DNA of 64,000 nucleotides, taken from Succinivibrio dextrinosolvens (GTDB taxonomy: Bacteria > Pseudomonadota > Gammaproteobacteria > Enterobacterales > Succinivibrionaceae). Made by a program: the position numbers and the translations under genes. Positions 29,309 through 38,839 of this stretch are shown in pieces (positions within the stretch are counted from its first letter, which is position 1; every line of letters starts with the position of its first letter). The notes under the pieces are model-generated. The model worked only from the letters and a program-made list of their open reading frames with translations. It did no database searches and had not been told where the DNA came from. Location: assembly GCF_011065405.1 (NCBI RefSeq), contig NZ_CP047056.1:3404546-3468545 (forward strand). The letters are read 5' to 3'.

Positions 29309-29956
29309 ATGGCAACAATTAAAATCGATCCTCAAAAAACCAGAGAGATCATTAAAGATATCACCACCTCTACTCTTAGTGCATATCAGCTTGGACAAAA
29401 GTATAAGCTCAGTAAAATGACTATTGACCGTATTGGCAGAGATCATCTTGGTACAGACATTTATTCTAGAAGAGAGAAGCTTGCCTTTGCAAGTCTTTGT
29501 GCCCAGATAAAAGAGTTGCGTGACAGAAATTATTCTCTGACTTCAATTGCTGATCAGCTTGGTATCTCCAAATCAAGTATTTTTGATATCAGCAAAAAGA
29601 TGAAGAGCCAGACATCTGAAGAAGCTACTTCTGCTGAAGATAACGAGGTGCAGGTGATTTCTATTGAATCTAAAGTTGAGGGCGAACCTAAATTACCAGC
29701 AGGACGCATAACACCACAAGTAGCAAAAGAAGCACATCCCGCAAAAACTGAGAGATTCGATGGTAGGAACTTTCATCGCTGGTATCCTCAGCGAAATAAG
29801 CATCATTCAAACAGACCAAGGCAAAGCCTTAAAAACAGCAGAAGTCCCCATGGCTATATAAAAATCTGCCTCAACGACATTCAGATCACCTTTAATCCTG
29901 CCCAAAGGGAAGCAGAGGAAGTCATTACCAGAATCCTCAGTGGAATAAACTCATAG
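29309..29956 (+). CDS. tnpA: IS66-type TnpA-like DNA-binding protein (copy 1)
   Basis: A 215-residue protein with two helix-turn-helix regions: LSAYQLGQKYKLSKMTIDRI (residues ~25-44) and LTSIADQLGISKSSIFDI (~residues 77-94). A Ser/Glu-rich linker follows, then a C-terminal domain (HGYIKICLNDIQITFNPA) reminiscent of IS66 Orf1. It is preceded by AAGGAG, 12 bp before the ATG. It ends 10 bp before tnpB. The TnpA call rests on gene order and the HTH architecture. Confidence 0.75.
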   Translation: MATIKIDPQKTREIIKDITTSTLSAYQLGQKYKLSKMTIDRIGRDHLGTDIYSRREKLAFASLCAQIKELRDRNYSLTSIADQLGISKSSIFDISKKMKSQTSEEATSAEDNEVQVISIESKVEGEPKLPAGRITPQVAKEAHPAKTERFDGRNFHRWYPQRNKHHSNRPRQSLKNSRSPHGYIKICLNDIQITFNPAQREAEEVITRILSGINS

Positions 29957-29966
29957 GGAGGAATGA

Positions 29967-30320
29967 ATGTCTATTTTATCCGGAACCGGCAGAATCTATA
30001 TGGTTCGTGAACCAGTTTGTGGTCGTTTTGGCATGCACAGACTATTAGCCATGATTTCCTCAAATTCACTTGGTGTCAAATGGAATGGTATCGATGAGAT
30101 AACAGTGGTTACCTTCAATAAGCGTAAAACGATTTGTAAGATACTTCATATAGATCCCTGCGGTGTGGACTGTACCACTCGTATTCTTAACACGGGCAGA
30201 TTCCAGGTAATGCTTGATGAGGACCAGATACCAATTCATTTGACCCGCGACGAGCTGGAGACACTTCTGATGGAAGGTACGGCACCAGACAAAGCTTTTC
30301 CTCTCAAGATAGCCTGTTAG
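29967..30320 (+). CDS. tnpB: IS66-type TnpB (Orf2-like), copy 1
   Basis: A 117-residue protein of the IS66 Orf2 type: an N-terminal REPVCGRFGMHRLLAMI, a VVTFNKRKTICKILHIDPCG core and CTTRILNTGRFQVML, matching the family pattern of a short protein ending in a G-R-F segment. GGGAGGA just before the ATG is a strong ribosome-binding site. It is required for transposition in IS66 relatives, though its biochemical role is poorly known. Confidence 0.8.
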   Translation: MSILSGTGRIYMVREPVCGRFGMHRLLAMISSNSLGVKWNGIDEITVVTFNKRKTICKILHIDPCGVDCTTRILNTGRFQVMLDEDQIPIHLTRDELETLLMEGTAPDKAFPLKIAC

Positions 30321-30442
30321 CTGAACCAGAAACTATAGTGCATATGTTTACTGTAGAAATATATGTATAGTTTTTGGATCTATTAATTGCTCTTAATTTT
30401 AAGTAAGATAGTAAAACTATTTTACTTTCAGACCTAAAGAGC

Positions 30443-33400
30443 ATGATTAAGTTTTTCAGAAAAAGAGCTAAGAATTCACCTTCCGGAACTAAATCCGGAG
30501 AGGTAGATTTTTCCTCAATGACTAAAGAGGAAATAGCAGCTTATTATGAAAAGAAGATGCAGCAACAGGCTGAAAATCAAACAAAAATCATTCAGAATCT
30601 CAGAGGCGAACTGACTAAAAGCAATGAAAAGCTGCAGAATCAGGAAGATACCTTAACTCAGACCCGAGAACAGCTTTCTACTGTAAAACAAAACCTCAAC
30701 AATACAGAATCCAAGCTCAAATCCACTCTCAGCGAGCTTTCATTTACAACCAATGAGCTTGAAAAATCAAAGGAAGAAAATACTAAAGCTCAACGAGAGA
30801 TTTCCCTAAAACAGGCAGAGATCGACCAAAAACAGACTGAAATTGACCAAAAACAGGCTGAAATCGACCAAAAACAAACAGAAATTTCCAAAAATAAAGA
30901 AGAAATTTCAAAAAAGCAGGATGAAATTTCAAAACTAACCAAAACAGTTAACAGTTTCAAAGATCTGATGACCAACGCTCTGGATAACGTCCGTGAGCGT
31001 CATTACGATTTCTTTGACTGCCTCAAGGATGAAAATATCCCATCGGTTGACATCTACAACCTCAAATCACTAAATATTTACTTTGAGGGGCTGATAACCA
31101 CTCTCTTAAACAGCCTTTCTGCCCTTTACACTCATCGCAATGTAGCCCTGTCACTTGGAACTTCTGAAAAGACTAAGAAAGGACAGGTCCTGACGGATAA
31201 TAATGAGTACAGTTCTGATGCAGAAGCCCAGAAGGATGGAGCTTCTGAACTTGAAAAAGCAGCTTCATTTACCTGAGAAGATAGTGATGAGAAGGATTTT
31301 GAAGAACAATCCTCTGAATTAAAGGTTCCTGCAGATAAAATAAAAGCGGCTTCTGTTAAAGACAATCCTGAGGGCCTGACACCTGAGCAGGTGGACAATG
31401 TCATTCTCTCAGGCTGTACTACCAGAATAAAATCAGGAGCTGAAGGTCTTTCAGAAGTAACCTCTCTACTTAAGAATTCAGCCGAAGAAATAAAAAATGA
31501 TACCAGCAGTCTTAATGAAACCTTAAGAAAAGAAAAACACTATGTCTCCACAACCTCCGGCAATACAGTAGCAGGTATTATCTCCTTCGGCGGCAAGCAG
31601 GATATTACAATGTACTGCGAGGAATGTGGATGTCAGCGTGATTTCAAATATCTGCATAAGAACAAGCGCATTAATGAAACACTTACTGCGGATGGCAGTC
31701 TGCAGAGTATAAGAAAGGTCCTGACCTCTGTACAGCTTGTCAGGTGCTGCACCTGTGGAGCCCAGTATGAAATCAATCCTGCTGAATTTACTCAGGTAAG
31801 TTTCACCAGAAATTCTGTCTCCCAGGTTGAGAATTCAGACAATGCTTCGAATGCATCCGGGGCAAGTTCAGAACACGTTCAGAACATATCCGAGATACAC
31901 TCTGAACTCGTTCAGAATGCGTCTAAGACAGATAAAACCGCTAATGAATCAGCTTTAGCAGGTACTCTGCATTCTGGTTCAGACGCAGATTCTGTAAGCA
32001 ATACAGCGATAGTCCAACGCAATCGAAAGAAGCTTTACAGACAAATCAGAAACACTCAGGACGCAGTTACCGACAACAGTCTGCCATCAGAGAACGCTTT
32101 TATCCATGAAGAAGGAAAGCTTCCTGTCATCAATCCTTTCGGTTTTAACGCTGAAGTGTTTGGACATGCACCTGCCTTTATAAAATCAAAACTCTCTACA
32201 GCTTTATTTGCCATCTGCGGAACCCAGTTCTCTCAGCTTGGAGCTCCTAAGAACAGAATATTCTGTTACTTTGAAGGAAACGGCTTTGACTTGGGACGAG
32301 AGCATTTAACAGGCGCAATCAACGCCTTCGCCAGAGCTTATCTGCATTCTGTTACCAAGCAGATTAAAAAGGATATCCTGAGCAAATGTCCTGTCATTAT
32401 CATGGACGAAAGCACTCTGAGGGTAAATGAGACTGCCAGGATAAAACAGGCAGAAGGCAAAGGCATTAAATCTCAAATCTGGACTCTGAATTCATCCTGG
32501 ACTTCAGCATTACAGGCTTCCTGGTACTGTGTATCTCCATCCCGCAGTGCTGATGTGGTAATTGATATACTCAAGAATGATTTAAAAAATCAGGACGGCA
32601 GTGTTGTAACAAAATATCTGCTTACAGATGGCTTTGCAGGATATGATGCCGGCATCAAAGAGTTAAATGAAATTGAAGGCGTATTTCTGAAGAGCTGCCG
32701 CTGTATGACTCATGGAAGACGAGGTCTGTGGAAATACCTACGCAATAACAGAATGCTTGATATATACAGCCAGCTGTTGCCTGAAGGCTCCTCTTTCTTT
32801 GATTTCAAGGATAATCTGGAGAAGTACCGCCAGACTAAAAAAGGAAAGAAACTGACTGATAACAGTGTAGCTCTGCTGATCATATTCTATCTGATAAACG
32901 CTCTGTTTGTTATTGACTCCTGTGTAGTCAGAAAGCATGACTATATCTGCACCACCGAAGAATTTAAACAGGATTTACTCCAGGCCAGAAATAAGTATTC
33001 CCGACCAATTGTAGATACTCTGTTTGATACCATCAGACTTTATATTGCCAACAATCCTAAAATTATTGTACCTAGAGTCTCTAAGGAAGGAGTAATCAGA
33101 TTTACTCAGAATAAACGTTATCCTGAATCTGCTGCCCTTATTTATCTGCTCAATTATGAAACTGAGCTTAAGCGCTTCACTGAAAGTGCGGATATTGAGC
33201 TTTCAACCTCTAAAGCAGAACGTAGTCTGAAGTTAGGTATCTGCTCAAGAAAAGCCTTCATGACAATTGCCTCTGAGGATGGCGGTCACGCCTTTGCAGA
33301 TTATCAGACTATTGTTAACACCTGTATTTTAAACAGAGTTCCTGTTCTGTCCTATATAATCTGGCTGGTTGCCAATATTAAATACCGCATGCAGCTTTTA

Positions 33401-33607
33401 GAACGAGAAGGTCGAGGCTGTGCTATGGGACTGACGATGCCAAAGAAAGAAAAATACGTTGTGACACATGCCGATGGCTCTGTGACTAAAGAGCTTATAG
33501 CCATGTATGACAAGCGTAACGTCATAGATTTTGACAAGATTGACGTTAAAGGGCTTGCTCCATACGATTACAGAAGATACCTTGATGAACATAATCCAAG
33601 AGTCTAA
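30443..33607 (+). CDS. tnpC: Giant IS66-type transposase with an in-frame TGA (copy 1)
   Basis: One frame runs 1,055 codons from the ATG at 30443 to TAA at 33605-33607, interrupted only by TGA at 31274-31276. Before it: a 277-residue coiled coil with 7-residue repeats of the QKQAEID type (21-bp DNA repeats near 30810-30890). After it: a low-complexity linker, Cys pairs (CEECGC, CCTCGA) like the IS66 zinc finger, and the DDE domain with PVIIMDEST, LLTDGFAGYDA and STSKAERSLK. The same TGA is in copy 2. Normal TnpC is about 500 residues. The second part could start at GTG 31391 or arise by readthrough. Confidence 0.85.
30810..30880. repeat. 21-bp tandem repeats inside the coiled-coil region
   Basis: Three to four units of the type CAAAAACAGRCTGAAATYGAC encode the heptads QKQ(A/T)EID. 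They keep frame and coiled-coil register, so unit number could change without breaking the protein. In copy 2 the same tract begins just after a one-C deletion at 55968-55969. Confidence 0.8.
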
Positions 33608-33795
33608 CCTACACACCAAAGATTAGAGCATTACTCTATTCCTCAAATCTCCGCTTAGTCATCACTTTTCAAAGAAAAACACGTTACCATAGCAGAACAG
33701 CTGTGTCATTTAGGCTAGAATAATTGAAACAGGTCCCCATTGATCTTAGATCAGATCCTGACCAAAAATCGAGGTACCTAATAGTTCACTGTTAC

Positions 33796-34014
33796 TAGAA
33801 ATCAGAGGTACACCATGTGCTTCAAAACGATCGAGAAGGATCTGAGCAGATCGCTACAGATCGATTAGCAGTCAAAATGACAAAACAAAGCACTTCAAAA
33901 CAACATCGCTGTATTCGCGTTATATGAGCAATATGGGCTATTCCTGGTAAATGCAAAGAAAAAAGCATTTTGATTAGGAATGTGAGACAATTGCAAAATA
34001 CTTTAGATCAGGTG
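33796..34014. other. Short non-coding stretch between two IS elements (copy 1)
   Basis: 219 bp between the target duplication of the large IS66-type element and the left end of the IS21-like element. No ORF. It holds several GATC-containing words (CGATCGAGAAGGATCTGAGC, AGATCGCTACAGATCGATTA). It may be the outer part of the older IS66 into which the larger element jumped. Confidence 0.4.
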
Positions 34015-34091
34015 CATTAATTTTGTAGTAAGTGTGCACTTTTTCTTGTTCAATGTGGTCAGCTGATCTTGTTCTTCTGAGGCAGAAAGCT

Positions 34092-34114
34092 GGTAGTTTT
34101 TTTTCAAAACTACC
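34092..34114 (-). terminator. Perfect hairpin at the end of the IS21-like operon (copy 1)
   Basis: GGTAGTTTT, a 5-nt loop, then AAAACTACC give a 9-bp perfect stem about 15 bp after the last minus-strand gene. The U residues lie within the stem, so it is a weak canonical terminator, but the position fits. Confidence 0.5.
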
Positions 34115-34128
34115 AAAAACAATAAAAC

Positions 34129-34609
34129 CTATTTTTCTCTTTTATTTTCATTTGTTGCACTTTGTTTGAATACCAGGTTCTAATTTCATATATTTCCTTA
34201 AGTATTGAGTTGGCCCCCATATACATTGTTTCTAATTGTCTGCAGAGCTGTACGGATTTAGCATACAAATCGATATTAAACATTATAGGCATGACTCTGT
34301 TTTCTGTTTCGTTTTTCCTAGTAGCCAGACTCTCGCTATCTTTTGTATAGAGAATAAATCATAATGTATAGAATCTAGAACGCCCTGTACCTGAGATAGC
34401 AATTCAGAAATTACTCTCATTTTTTCTGTGTCATCAATGGCAAACAGAGTTTTTTCAAGCTCATCTTCATCATTTGGATAACAGTCATAATCTGAATAAT
34501 TCTCGTCATATTGAGGATTGAAATTTTCATAACAGGAACTATCCCAGGGAACGCTATCATCAGTAATTTTGCGGTTGTCCAATGCAGTCATTTCATTGCT
34601 CCTTAACAA
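34129..34609 (-). pseudogene. Accessory coiled-coil protein of the IS21-like element, copy 1 (frameshifted)
   Basis: The counterpart of the intact 160-codon gene at 59290-59772. Here one T is missing from the run near 34334, splitting it into an N-terminal 108-codon frame and a C-terminal frame. The Asp/Glu/Tyr-rich N-terminus (YDENYSDYDCYPNDEDELE) is followed by helical segments. No family recognised. Confidence 0.6.
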
Positions 34610-35019
34610 ATGTCCAGTTTCATTCTCATCAGTTCACCTTCAAGCTTTGAGATTTCACTTTTAAGCTCGGTGATCTTCTTTACATATTCAATTTCGTTTT
34701 TTTTCATATTTATCTCACTCTCCTTACTCTCCAAGAGGCTTTTGATAGCAGAGTTATAGGTCTGAATAAGAGCTTCGTTATTTTGACGTAACTCAGCATT
34801 TTCTAGTTTTAGACCGCTGATTGCTTTAATTTCTTTTCCTTTTTGTGCACAGTCACAGGCGGTTATATAAATACAAAGCATGTCTAAAAGCTCATAGGAA
34901 TTGATATCAGAATTTGTAATTCTGACTAAAAAATCTGCTGTTAAAGGAACCTCCTTTTTCAAAGCCTGTTCAATAACAGCATTCATGCTAATCTTTCTGC
35001 TATTCATCTTTGAACCCAT
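34603..35019 (-). CDS. Accessory coiled-coil protein (138 aa) of the IS21-like element, copy 1
   Basis: Starts MGSKMNSRKISMNAVIEQAL; an internal ATG at codon 5 is also possible. Residues ~65-135 form a long Glu/Lys-rich coiled coil (ELRQNNEALI, KITELKSEISKLEGEL). It overlaps the istB end by 20 bp and the next ORF by 7 bp, which indicates an operon with coupled translation. Not a known IS21 component; role unknown, possibly a partner of IstA/IstB. Confidence 0.65.
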   Translation of the reverse strand: MGSKMNSRKISMNAVIEQALKKEVPLTADFLVRITNSDINSYELLDMLCIYITACDCAQKGKEIKAISGLKLENAELRQNNEALIQTYNSAIKSLLESKESEINMKKNEIEYVKKITELKSEISKLEGELMRMKLDIC

Positions 35020-35784
35020 TTAATTCTCCTGCAGAGCCTCTCCAGGATGTTCCTTTCAGAACCACCTCAATATCACAGTCTCTAAAAAGTCTGTCAGCCA
35101 GCGCATCGCGGATAGGACTTTCATCTATCACATTTTTGAGAGATTTCTTCTTTAGCTGAGTCGTTATAATGGTTGAGCCTATGCCATATCTGATATCAGC
35201 TATTTCATTAAGAGCACAAACGGCCTTGTCGTGGATGGTCTCTAAACCATAGTCGTCAAGGATAAGTAGCTCTATTTTTCTGAGCCTTTCTTTGAATCTG
35301 GAGAACGCAACTGGATTTTTTGCCTCGATTAAACTTATGAAATCAGACATGCGATAAAAAAGTACCGAATGTCCCTTAAGCATCGCTTCAACTCCAGTAG
35401 CACAAGCCAATAAGGTCTTGCCCGTACCTGTAGGTCCTGTAATCACTATGTTGATAGCCTTATTTAAAAAATCACCATCCTTCAGTTTCAAAAGGAGTTC
35501 ATTACTTAATCCTCTTGATGGTGCAGGTGAAATCTGCCTTAAATAAACTTTGTTACGGATTTTTGAATTTAAAAGAAGTCTCTTAAAACGATTATTGCTT
35601 ACATGCTCGTTATAAGCCTCGAGGCAGCGTTTTAATCTATCTTCAAAAGACATGTCTTTAAATAAGGCCTCATTACTGAACTGCTCTACAATTTCACTGT
35701 AAAACCATCGAGCTTGTTCTCCTGAATCATCGTTAATATTTCTTTCTGTTCAGGAAGTAAAACTACATTAGATAGACTGCTCAT
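35000..35784 (-). pseudogene. istB: IstB-like AAA+ ATPase, copy 1 (one frameshift near its start)
   Basis: The transposition helper ATPase of IS21-type elements, related to DnaC. Walker A GPTGTGKTLLA and Walker B LLILDDYG are visible, with the C-terminal ADRLFRDCDIEVVLKGTSWR. The full start is the ATG at 35784..35782 (MSSLSNVVLLPEQKEIL). One A is missing from the run near 35702, leaving a 217-codon ORF from an internal ATG at 35653. Copy 2 is intact there but broken at another place, so one good sequence of about 260 residues can be read from the pair. Confidence 0.85.
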
Positions 35785-35787
35785 TGC

Positions 35788-37449
35788 TTAATTCTCCTGA
35801 TTTTCATCGTTTTCGGTTGTGCGAATATAGGCAGAATCATCATCCTGAGGCCTGAATATCTCAGTCTGATGCTCATACTGTCGGTCATGCTGATATTGAT
35901 CTTCTAGCTGTTTATAAAGATCCTGTATTGAATAGATATTCCAAAAGTTTGTTGACATATTTAGCACAGACAAACAGGCCTCAGAATAAAGAAACTTGTA
36001 AGCACTGCGTTTAAATCCATTGATCACGGCTATGCACGAACGGATGGTAATTTTTTCTGATCTATTGTTATTCTTATCGAATTTGATTTTTGATATGCAG
36101 TAACGATATAAGCCGTCATCCAGACTTTTACTGATTTCAAGCACATCATCAGTTGAATTGTAGATGCGGTTTTTCTGTCAATGTTCTGATGAGCTTCAGG
36201 CTTGTGAGAATCGACAACAGTCCTGCCTTCGCCATCTGTTCTAAGGTGTCGGCATATTTCCTTGCCTTCATATTTAACGATTATGTAATCATTACTGGTA
36301 TACACATCAACCCGCTTGCCTATATACAGATAAGGCACGGAATAATAATGCTCATTAATCTGTATCTGGTAGGACTGAGGAACTATCATGGAGATACTGT
36401 CCCCTGATACTGTGGTATTTTGATGCTACTGTAAGTAGGGGCAACTCATGGGTTTTAAACAGATATTCTCTGGTTTTATCCGAGCTTTTTCTGAAAGGAG
36501 CCTGATTTATAAGGTTGTTTACTAATCCTGTCAGAACCTTGTTATGCTCACTTATAGTTCTCTGATTGTTACTGAATTCGTTGCGTTTAGCTTCAAGTCT
36601 ACGTTCTATTAAACCAATTGATGACTCAACTGCACTTTTAGCCTGAGGGTGTCTTACTGGACATGCCTCGGCACACATTCCTAACTGCTGTATGTAGTAA
36701 GCAAAGTTTTCGTTGATTACAGCTTCTGCTCCATTATGTCTGTTAACCCAGCAGCGGGCATTATCTACAACCAGAACAGATGGATGTCTATTCTCAATAT
36801 ATCTGCAGGCATTGCCAATAACTCTGCAACTTTCGGCAGTAGACTGAGCTGTGACAAATTCGGCATAAACGTAATATGATGCAGGAAAACATATAGCCAT
36901 TATCCAGCAGGATACTCTACCGTTATATGTCAGAAGCTCATATTTATCTCCGCTAAAATCAAGCTGAGCATATACTCCATATGGAAAGGATTGTGCATAA
37001 TAGTATTCAGGCTCACTTTCCTTAAGTTTCTTTTCTATTTCGTTAACCCTGGCTGAATAATAAGAAAGGCTTAAAGGTGTTAGCTGTTTTAGCTGTGAAT
37101 CATATAGATAATCTTTGTAACTGTCTTTTATTGTCTGTTTATTCTCATGAATCTTTTCAACAATTTCGTTAAAATCAGGCAAATTTTTACTTTCACTGTC
37201 ACTTCTTACTGTTTTTCGTGGTTCTAGTGGATACAGCGTATTGTATAGCTCCTGAGGACTCATATGATTAAATGTCATAGGATCATTTATTTTTAATACC
37301 TTAATCTTTTTTCTGATCCGCTCTACAGAGGTGGGAGATACTCTTGCGATTTTGGCAATATGCCTATTAGAAAAGCTTGAGGAAAGGATATTTGCACAGA
37401 TCACTTTCAACTTAGCTGCACTCAAATATGAATTTTGCTTCGAACTCAT
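35788..37449 (-). pseudogene. istA: IstA-like transposase, copy 1 (two frameshifts)
   Basis: An IS21-family DDE transposase of about 550 residues. An N-terminal HTH (FSNRHIAKIARVSPTSVERI) is followed by the integrase core: YAQLDFSGDKYEL (first Asp), VLVVDNARCWV (second Asp) and KSAVESSIGLIERRL (Glu). The C-terminal half has a YYSVPYLYIGKRVDVY segment. Frames break near 36401-36421 (C-run and T-run each one shorter than copy 2) and at 36170-36174. A 3-bp gap separates it from istB. Confidence 0.85.
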
Positions 37450-37502
37450 AGGTTAAATTCTCCATTTTCTCCTCAGATTTGAGGTAAAAATAAGGATAAA
37501 GC

Positions 37503-37823
37503 CTATCCTGAGTTGTTATATGAAACTGTGTTGCTAAGATAAGTTAATGGACTGATATACCATGTTTTATTTGTAATAAAATAGTAAGGTCTCAAGTGGA
37601 TGCAACTGCCTTTTTGAAGGAAGTCTCTCAGTTCTTTTCTGCCAATAAAAAAAAGCTCGTCACGAAACAGGATATATCTTTTCAAAAGCTGTTCCTTTCT
37701 TGATTTTATATACAGCATTTTCAAAAGAAATCTGCTCTGGAAACGATGAGAGTTTAGATAATCCCATTGCTTAACAGTAAGTTTGATGGCTGTATGCTGG
37801 CTTATAAAATCGGTGAAAACCAT
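37503..37823 (-). CDS. Small ORF upstream of istA (106 aa), copy 1
   Basis: A basic, Phe/Tyr-rich 106-residue protein (MVFTDFISQHTAIKLTVKQW) 53 bp upstream of istA on the same strand. The reading frame passes through eight T at 37647-37654 (minus-strand sense). Copy 2 has six and so encodes a different, shorter tail. Which length is right is unknown. No family recognised; it may be the first gene of the element's operon. Confidence 0.45.
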   Translation of the reverse strand: MVFTDFISQHTAIKLTVKQWDYLNSHRFQSRFLLKMLYIKSRKEQLLKRYILFRDELFFIGRKELRDFLQKGSCIHLRPYYFITNKTWYISPLTYLSNTVSYNNSG

Positions 37824-38124
37824 AAAAGAGATTTAACTGTATAGTTTGAATAAGGAAGGACAAAGTCAGGTAGTACTACATGGGAGCGCTGAGAAGTTGA
37901 ATCTGTAAGAACTCGAGGTAGAAGTAAATTCCTATCGGGAACTGTTACATGCTTTATGATTCTTTTACAGGTACCATTCCGTTTTATCTTATTGCAATGG
38001 AGAAGCTTTTTTAACCAGACTAAAACCTCATCAGAGATCTCAATTCTGGTAATATAACCGGTCCCCTAGGGACAAGACTTATCCGAAAGAATTTATATGG
38101 TAGAATGATCATGACGTTAGTCAG

Positions 38125-38164
38125 CCACGATCCCCGGGTCTGCGAAAACTTTGGGGGATCGTGG
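38125..38164. other. Strong 11-bp-stem hairpin (copy 1)
   Basis: CCACGATCCCC pairs perfectly with GGGGATCGTGG across an 18-nt loop, in the gene-free stretch 37824-38839. It has no T-run on either side, so it is not a standard terminator. About 50 bp to its left is the short palindrome GTCCCCTAGGGAC (38070-38082). It lies near the outer end of the IS21-like element and could be a protein-binding or recombination structure. Confidence 0.7.
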
Positions 38165-38556
38165 TCTATCCAAAAATAACTAAAACTTCTTTAAGTTTAG
38201 TTAACTCATCATAAATACACCTTTCAAAGACAATAATCCTAAAGAAATAAAGATAAAAATGTTGATCTATTCCAAGAAAATGCGTTAGAAATAATAGTGT
38301 CTGGGGATAAAAATAGAAGTTTTTCAGTGAACCTGAAAAGCAATAAAAAGTGCACACATAGAACAGTAGAAAGTGATCACTATAAACAAAATTAATGGTT
38401 CAGATTAAGAGGATCTTTCAACAATTCACAATGTAAATTCTAAAAGAACAATCTGACTGTAAAAGTCAGTCAAAATACTCAAAACAATTTTTGGCTTATG
38501 CTACCGTTCTGAGTAGTTACCAAAAATTAACCTTAGTTCTTTGCCAACTTGGTGAC

Positions 38557-38723
38557 GGACGACGCAGCTAAGATCGGTCCACTTCCGCAAAATAACATGA
38601 GTCCATGCGCGCAACATAAGATCGGTCCTAGAACGCAGAGTAACATGTGTCCAAGTCCGCAAACTAACTTAGGTCCAAAAACGCAAGTTAACATAGGTCC
38701 ACAGCTGCAGATATCCTGAGTCC
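38557..38723. repeat. Array of seven degenerate 24-bp repeats upstream of solo istA (copy 1)
   Basis: GTCC recurs at 38577, 38601, 38625, 38649, 38673, 38697 and 38720, exactly 24 bp apart except the last (23). Between them the consensus is five variable bases, CGCA, three variable bases, TAACAT, then two bases. It lies 115 bp upstream of the istA start at 38840. IS21-type ends carry several transposase-binding repeats, so this is probably the left end of that element. No spacer diversity of the CRISPR kind. Confidence 0.8.
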
Positions 38724-38839
38724 AAAATCATTCTCATAAATATTTCTATTTTCATCATTCTCTCTGAAATCTTTTCTTTTCCTGTTTATTTCTAAACTTA
38801 GTAATGCAGTAATGTTGCTGCAGTCACTGGAGACCTGAA

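Larger units (their letters stand above)
29223..33795 (+). mobile_element. Large IS66-type element, copy 1 (4.57 kb, 8-bp TSD)
   Basis: Terminal inverted repeats of 24 bp with three mismatches (GTAACAGT, 3 variable bases, then CTATTAGGTACCT) lie at 29223-29246 and 33772-33795. The exact 8-bp direct repeat TAGAAATC flanks them at 29215-29222 and 33796-33803. TIRs starting GTAA and an 8-bp duplication are hallmarks of IS66. Three genes in tnpA-tnpB-tnpC order lie inside. At 4.57 kb it is far longer than the usual 2-3 kb because the transposase gene is double length. It landed beside another IS66 tnpC. Confidence 0.95.
34015..38397 (-). mobile_element. IS21-like element with accessory genes (copy 1)
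   Basis: The 12-bp CATTAATTTTGT at 34015-34026 is exactly inverted at 38386-38397. Inside it, GTGTGCACTTTTT at 34032-34044 is exactly inverted at 38345-38357. A further related word, GTGATCAC, lies at 38373-38380. Repeated motifs at the ends are characteristic of IS21-type elements. Five genes lie on the minus strand: a 106-codon ORF, istA, istB and two coiled-coil ORFs. Such elements normally carry only istA-istB and span 2-2.5 kb. I see no clear target duplication. Confidence 0.75.
23210..38839. repeat. 15.6-kb direct repeat, copy 1
   Basis: This stretch matches 48367-64000 base for base apart from one- or two-base homopolymer length changes and two substitutions that I noticed (A24056/C49213 and A25750/T). 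Its left edge is exactly the outer end of the IS4-type element. The right edge given here is only where the window stops in the second copy, so the true repeat may be longer. Contents: IS4 element, Wzy-like gene, GT52-like gene, IS66 tnpC, large IS66-type element, IS21-like element and a 24-bp repeat array. Confidence 0.97.

Noticed and set aside
31274..31276. TGA read as a sense codon (altered genetic code)
   Set aside because: TGA ends rsxA and nth in this window with normal downstream gene starts, so a general reassignment is unlikely. Local readthrough or mutation remains open.
38557..38723. Regular array as a possible CRISPR
   Set aside because: The whole 24-bp unit is related from copy to copy, there are no unique 26-40 bp spacers, and no cas genes are present. 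Transposase-binding repeats explain it better.
23210..38839. Composite transposon with IS4 at both ends
   Set aside because: The second IS4 copy begins the next repeat rather than closing a unit in a simple way, and no target duplication flanks the whole block. A tandem duplication fits better.
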